This document shows positions 61,098-64,000 of a stretch of 64,000 nt of DNA, piece by piece (position 1 is the stretch's first letter; the number at the start of each line of letters is the position of its first letter). The translations under genes were made by a program, and so were the position numbers. The notes beneath the pieces are model-generated. The model saw nothing but the letters and a program-made list of their open reading frames with translations. It ran no database searches and was not told the origin of the DNA. Source of the DNA: JAEVLT01 sp050496765 (GTDB lineage: Bacteria; Bacillota; Bacilli; Bacillales; Cytobacillaceae); contig NZ_JBNWEO010000013.1 in the NCBI RefSeq assembly GCF_050496765.1, positions 124,001 to 188,000 of the forward strand, given 5' to 3'.

Positions 61098-61786
61098 TTC
61101 GTCACCCTCTCTTCATCTTCACCGACAAGCGCGGTTCCTATTCTGACCATTGTTGCCCCTTCTTCTACCGCAATGTGAAAATCATTCGACATCCCCATGG
61201 ATAGATGGTCACAAGGTGCAAAAGCAAATTGACGAGCCTTTACTTGCTCACGCAGTTCTCTTAAGAGCCGAAAACAGTTGCGAAGCACTTCTTCGTCGTT
61301 TGTCAGCGGAGCCATCGTCATTAAACCGACGATTCCAATTTTATCAAATGCTTGAAGCTGTTCAATAAACGGAATGACCTCATCAGGATGCAACCCATGC
61401 TTGGATTCTTCACCAGAAACATTCACCTGGACAAGGCATTTGATCTTTTTGGGGGAACGCTTTTGAATTTCCTCAGCTAAAGAAATCCGATCCAGTGAAT
61501 GAATATAATCGATTTTATCAATGATATTTTTAACTTTCCGCGTTTGTAATGAGCCAATAAAATGCCAAACAGGCTTGTCCTTTAACAAACTCCACTTTTC
61601 AAGCAGCCCATCATCCCGGTTTTCGCCGAGTTCGCAAACCCCTGCATCGAGTGCCTCTTGTGCTCTTTTGGTGCTGACGTATTTTGTTACGGCAATCAGC
61701 CTTACCTCTTCGGGATTCCGGTGAACCTTGAAGCAGGCATCAGCGATTTGTTGTTGAATGGCTTCAAGTTTTGCAGCAACTTTCAT
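61094..61786 (-). CDS. ylmE: PLP homeostasis protein YlmE (YggS family)
   Basis: A COG0325 pyridoxal phosphate-binding protein that buffers PLP levels. The 230-residue TIM-barrel protein has the PLP lysine Lys35 in IAVTKYVS, GENRDDGLLEK, WHFIGSLQTRK and SMGMSNDFHIAVEEGATMVRIGTALVG. The ATG at 61786 overlaps the ylmD stop; GGAGG is 13 bases away, so coupling to ylmD is probably important. Confidence 0.95.
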   Translation of the reverse strand: MKVAAKLEAIQQQIADACFKVHRNPEEVRLIAVTKYVSTKRAQEALDAGVCELGENRDDGLLEKWSLLKDKPVWHFIGSLQTRKVKNIIDKIDYIHSLDRISLAEEIQKRSPKKIKCLVQVNVSGEESKHGLHPDEVIPFIEQLQAFDKIGIVGLMTMAPLTNDEEVLRNCFRLLRELREQVKARQFAFAPCDHLSMGMSNDFHIAVEEGATMVRIGTALVGEDEERVTK

Positions 61787-62613
61787 GATACTGATTGATC
61801 CTCCTTCCAACCGATAAAGCTTGCCATTCTCCCTGTCTGTCCCTTGTCGCGGCGGTGGGAGAAAAAATGGCCGTTGTCACAGCTTGAACAGTAACCAGTC
61901 AGCAGAATATTCTGGGTCGGCACTCCTGCTTTTTCGAGCAGCCGTTTGTTTGCTTTTTGCAAGTTTAACGAATATTGACCTGCTGTGATTAAATTATATG
62001 GTTTTTCGTCGACATCTTCTAGTATATTTTGAACTAAATCAACAACACGATTATCTACAATATAACATTTTTCACAAATTGATGGGCCAATTACGACAAA
62101 AATATCTTTTGGCTGTATCCCTTCCTGTCCCCATAATTTTATCATGTGGGCAGCAATTTGCTTTACCGTTCCTTTCCAACCTGCATGCGCGATGCCAATC
62201 ATTTTTTTCTCTGGTGCAAGGAAAAAGAGCGGAACACAATCTGCATAGCAAAGCGTAAGCAGGATGCCGTCTTCATTTGTATAAAATCCATCTGTATCTT
62301 TAAAGGACTCATCGTAGGAAAGGGAGCCTTTTCCGCGGTCCGCTTTTGTAACTTTTTGAATAACGAATCCATGGGTCTGTTCGGCTCCAACCCAGTTTCG
62401 AACCGGGAAATCTATCTGCTCTCCTACCTTCTCCCTGTTCGCGCAGACAGCTGCGATTTCGTCGCCGACGTGAAAACCAAGGTTCAAGCTGAAATATGGG
62501 CCTTTGCTCTCTCCGTCGTATTTTGTCGTCATTCCTGCGGTAAGTCCGGGAAACTGCTCCGTCCATGGTTGAATCGAAAAAAAAGATTGTTTTTGTAAAA
62601 CAAATGGTTCCAT
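61783..62613 (-). CDS. ylmD: Purine nucleoside phosphorylase / polyphenol oxidase family protein YlmD
   Basis: A YfiH/LACC1 (PgeF) family protein; members act as purine nucleoside phosphorylases, adenosine deaminases or peptidoglycan-editing factors. The 276-residue protein keeps the metal and catalytic residues His81 (QTHGF), Cys126 (YADCVPLFF) and His143 (IAHAGWKG). GAGGGGAAAGT precedes the ATG. Real substrate here is unproven. Confidence 0.93.
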   Translation of the reverse strand: MEPFVLQKQSFFSIQPWTEQFPGLTAGMTTKYDGESKGPYFSLNLGFHVGDEIAAVCANREKVGEQIDFPVRNWVGAEQTHGFVIQKVTKADRGKGSLSYDESFKDTDGFYTNEDGILLTLCYADCVPLFFLAPEKKMIGIAHAGWKGTVKQIAAHMIKLWGQEGIQPKDIFVVIGPSICEKCYIVDNRVVDLVQNILEDVDEKPYNLITAGQYSLNLQKANKRLLEKAGVPTQNILLTGYCSSCDNGHFFSHRRDKGQTGRMASFIGWKEDQSVS

Positions 62614-62639
62614 ACTTTCCCCTCATTTAAGTTTTCTTT

Positions 62640-62645
62640 AGTGTA
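62640..62645 (-). promoter_or_regulatory. Weak extended -10 candidate for ylmD
   Basis: Minus strand TGG followed by TACACT, about 27 bases before ylmD, with no clear -35. It may start the ylmD-to-ylmH unit. Confidence 0.3.
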
Positions 62646-62682
62646 CCATATGATGGTAAATTGGTCATGTCTCATTCTGCTG

Positions 62683-62949
62683 TTAGTCAGAATCATTTAC
62701 TGCATTTTCACCGTTGCCTTTGTAGCGAACCAAAATGACATCATGGCCAATTTTTAAAATGTTTTTCCAAGAGATGACGATTTCTTCATCCTTGCCAAAA
62801 AAACCAAGGACGCGCCCGCCTCCCGAAATAACAATTGCTTCAATTTTCCCTGTTGATAAATTAATATCAATATCATCAATATTGCCGAGTTTCTTTCCAT
62901 CTGCAACATTTACAACATCTTTGATTTGAAATTCCGAAATTTTCACCAT
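62683..62949 (-). CDS. ylmC: PRC-barrel protein YlmC/YmxH
   Basis: An 88-residue single PRC-barrel protein: SEFQIKDVVNVADGKKLGNI, IDINLSTGKIEAIVI and EIVISWKNILKIGHDVILV. The YlmC/YmxH family is conserved in spore formers next to sporulation or division genes; function unknown. GGGAGGAAACAGTA precedes the ATG. In B. subtilis ylmA stands between sigG and this gene; it is absent here. Confidence 0.92.
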   Translation of the reverse strand: MVKISEFQIKDVVNVADGKKLGNIDDIDINLSTGKIEAIVISGGGRVLGFFGKDEEIVISWKNILKIGHDVILVRYKGNGENAVNDSD

Positions 62950-63022
62950 TACTGTTTCCTCCCGCCTTTTGACTCTATAAAAAATATATGTGAACCTTTG
63001 CGGTTAAAAGACCTTTTCGTCC

Positions 63023-63054
63023 AAAAAATAAAGCTGTCCTTTAGTGGACAGCTT
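63023..63054 (-). terminator. Terminator overlapping the sigG stop
   Basis: Nine-base arms AAGCTGTCC (63031-63039) and GGACAGCTT (63046-63054), then TATTTTTT on minus. The upstream arm includes bases of the sigG stop codon. Confidence 0.88.
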
Positions 63055-63832
63055 AACTTTGAATGTTTTTATTCATTTGCCGGATTGCCGCTTTTTCGAG
63101 TCTGGATACTTGTGCTTGGGAAATTCCAATTTCGTCTGCGACTTCCATTTGCGTTTTACCTTGGAAAAATCGCTTGCGGAGAATCATTTTTTCCCGCTCA
63201 TTTAACCGTCTCATTCCTTCTTTTAAGGCAATTTCCTCTATCCAGTGCGTGTCCTTATTTCGTTCATCACTCAATTGATCCATAACGTAAATCGGATCCC
63301 CGCCATCATTGTAGATGGGCTCAAACAACGAAACAGGATCTTGAATAGCATCAAGGGCAAACACAATCTCTTCGTGCGGAACTTCTAAAACGCGGGCAAT
63401 TTCTTCGGCCGTTGGTTCTCTTGATGTTTCACTCATTAGCCTTTCCCTCACTTGCAGGGCTTTATAGGCAATATCCCGTAGTGATCTTGAAACGCGTATC
63501 GGATTATTGTCGCGCAAGTATCGGCGAATTTCTCCGATTATCATCGGTACTGCATAAGTGGAAAATTTAACATTTTGAGATAGATCAAAATTATCAATTG
63601 ATTTCATAAGACCGATACAGCCGACCTGGAACAGGTCATCAACAAACTCGCCCCGGTTATTAAAGCGTTGAATGACGCTTAAAACAAGTCTCAAGTTTCC
63701 GTTGACGAGCTTTTCCCGAGCGCTAATATCGCCCGCTTGCATTTGCTTGAAGAGCAATCTCATTTCTTCGTTTTTTAAAACAGGAAGTTTTGATGTATCG
63801 ACACCGCAAATCTCAACTTTATTTCGAGTCAA
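63053..63832 (-). CDS. sigG: Forespore sigma factor SigG
   Basis: Sigma-G directs late gene expression in the forespore. The 259-residue protein begins TRNKVEICGVDTSKLPVLKN after the initiator and has region 2 (LVNGNLRLVLSVIQRFNNRGE to DNFDLSQNVKFSTYAVPMII, in part) and region 4 helix-turn-helix (TQMEVADEIGISQAQVSRLEK). The start is TTG at 63832 with GAGGAGGG upstream; longer frames lack homology and would run across the promoter. Confidence 0.97.
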   Translation of the reverse strand: MTRNKVEICGVDTSKLPVLKNEEMRLLFKQMQAGDISAREKLVNGNLRLVLSVIQRFNNRGEFVDDLFQVGCIGLMKSIDNFDLSQNVKFSTYAVPMIIGEIRRYLRDNNPIRVSRSLRDIAYKALQVRERLMSETSREPTAEEIARVLEVPHEEIVFALDAIQDPVSLFEPIYNDGGDPIYVMDQLSDERNKDTHWIEEIALKEGMRRLNEREKMILRKRFFQGKTQMEVADEIGISQAQVSRLEKAAIRQMNKNIQS

Positions 63833-63870
63833 TCTGTTTTCCCTCCTCACAGGAGCTGCTGTACAAAAAA

Positions 63871-63899
63871 CAGTATCTCCCCGGGAAGGAAAAATATGC
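63871..63899 (-). promoter_or_regulatory. Sigma-F/sigma-G type promoter for sigG
   Basis: Minus strand GCATA (63895-63899), 17-base spacer, GATACTG (63871-63877), close to the forespore consensus with CATnnTA -10. spoIIIG is known to be sigma-F dependent in B. subtilis. Confidence 0.55.
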
Positions 63900-63920
63900 A
63901 CCGGCTATTTCCTACAGAAA

Positions 63921-63957
63921 ACGTGGGAAATATTAAAAAATCCTTTATTTCCCACGT
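63921..63957 (-). terminator. Hairpin upstream of sigG, probable end of the previous operon
   Basis: Perfect 12-base arms ACGTGGGAAATA (63921-63932) and TATTTCCCACGT (63946-63957), then TTTTCT on minus. In Bacillus the preceding gene is sigE, outside this window. Confidence 0.6.
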
Positions 63958-64000
63958 CCAACCGGTTTTTTTACGTAAAAAAATTATTTCGCAAAAGCCG

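Noticed and set aside
1..64000. tRNA or rRNA genes, CRISPR arrays, prophage genes
   Set aside because: No tRNA-like cloverleaf, rRNA segment, spaced direct-repeat array or phage structural gene was recognised by eye; a covariance-model scan was not possible.

Overview
This window is a stretch of core chromosome from a low-GC, Gram-positive, endospore-forming member of the Bacillaceae. Gene content and order match the B. subtilis block running from sigG through divIVA, ileS, the pyr operon, rpoZ, priA, prkC, spoVM, recG, fapR, smc and ffh to rplS. The spore-specific genes sigG and spoVM, the FapR operator, three PyrR-type attenuators and an ileS T-box all point to this family. The protein sequences are clearly diverged from B. 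subtilis, so it is a different species, which I do not name. Nearly everything is on the minus strand; only rpmB and rqcH are on plus.

Layout, in the direction of minus-strand transcription (high to low coordinates): (1) 59-64 kb: sigG, then the division cluster ylmC-ylmD-ylmE-sepF-ylmG-ylmH and divIVA. (2) 54-59 kb: T-box-controlled ileS, a short DksA/TraR-like gene and an IS630-type insertion sequence. (3) 40.6-54 kb: lspA, rluD and the de novo pyrimidine operon pyrR-pyrP-pyrB-pyrC-carA-carB-pyrK-pyrD-pyrF-pyrE, with attenuators before pyrR, pyrP and pyrB. (4) 38.9-40.6 kb: rqcH on plus, convergent with pyrE. (5) 28-38.6 kb: yloB, yloC, remA, gmk, rpoZ, coaBC, priA, def, fmt. (6) 20.8-28.5 kb: rsmB, rlmN, prpC, prkC, rsgA, rpe, thiN. 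(7) 17-20.7 kb: spoVM, rpmB (plus), yloU, fakA, sdaAB. (8) 0-17 kb: sdaAA, recG, the FapR lipid regulon (fapR-plsX-fabD-fabG-acpP), rnc, smc, ftsY, ylxM, ffh, rpsP, khpA, ylqD, rimM, trmD, rplS.

The genes form a growth package: translation and rRNA/tRNA modification (rsmB, rlmN, rluD, rimM, trmD, ileS, ribosomal proteins), membrane targeting (ffh, ylxM, ftsY), lipid and nucleotide synthesis, division-site proteins, and the PrkC/PrpC signalling pair. Many start codons were moved downstream to the best-placed ribosome binding site, giving several TTG and GTG starts. No phage, CRISPR array, rRNA or tRNA gene was seen. The least ordinary parts are a two-hairpin element between rpe and thiN, the IS630-type insertion with an A8 tract between its two reading frames, an altered PyrR loop before pyrB, a minimal reading frame overlapping the yloB start, and the direct contact of rqcH with pyrE where B. 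subtilis carries sulfate-assimilation genes.
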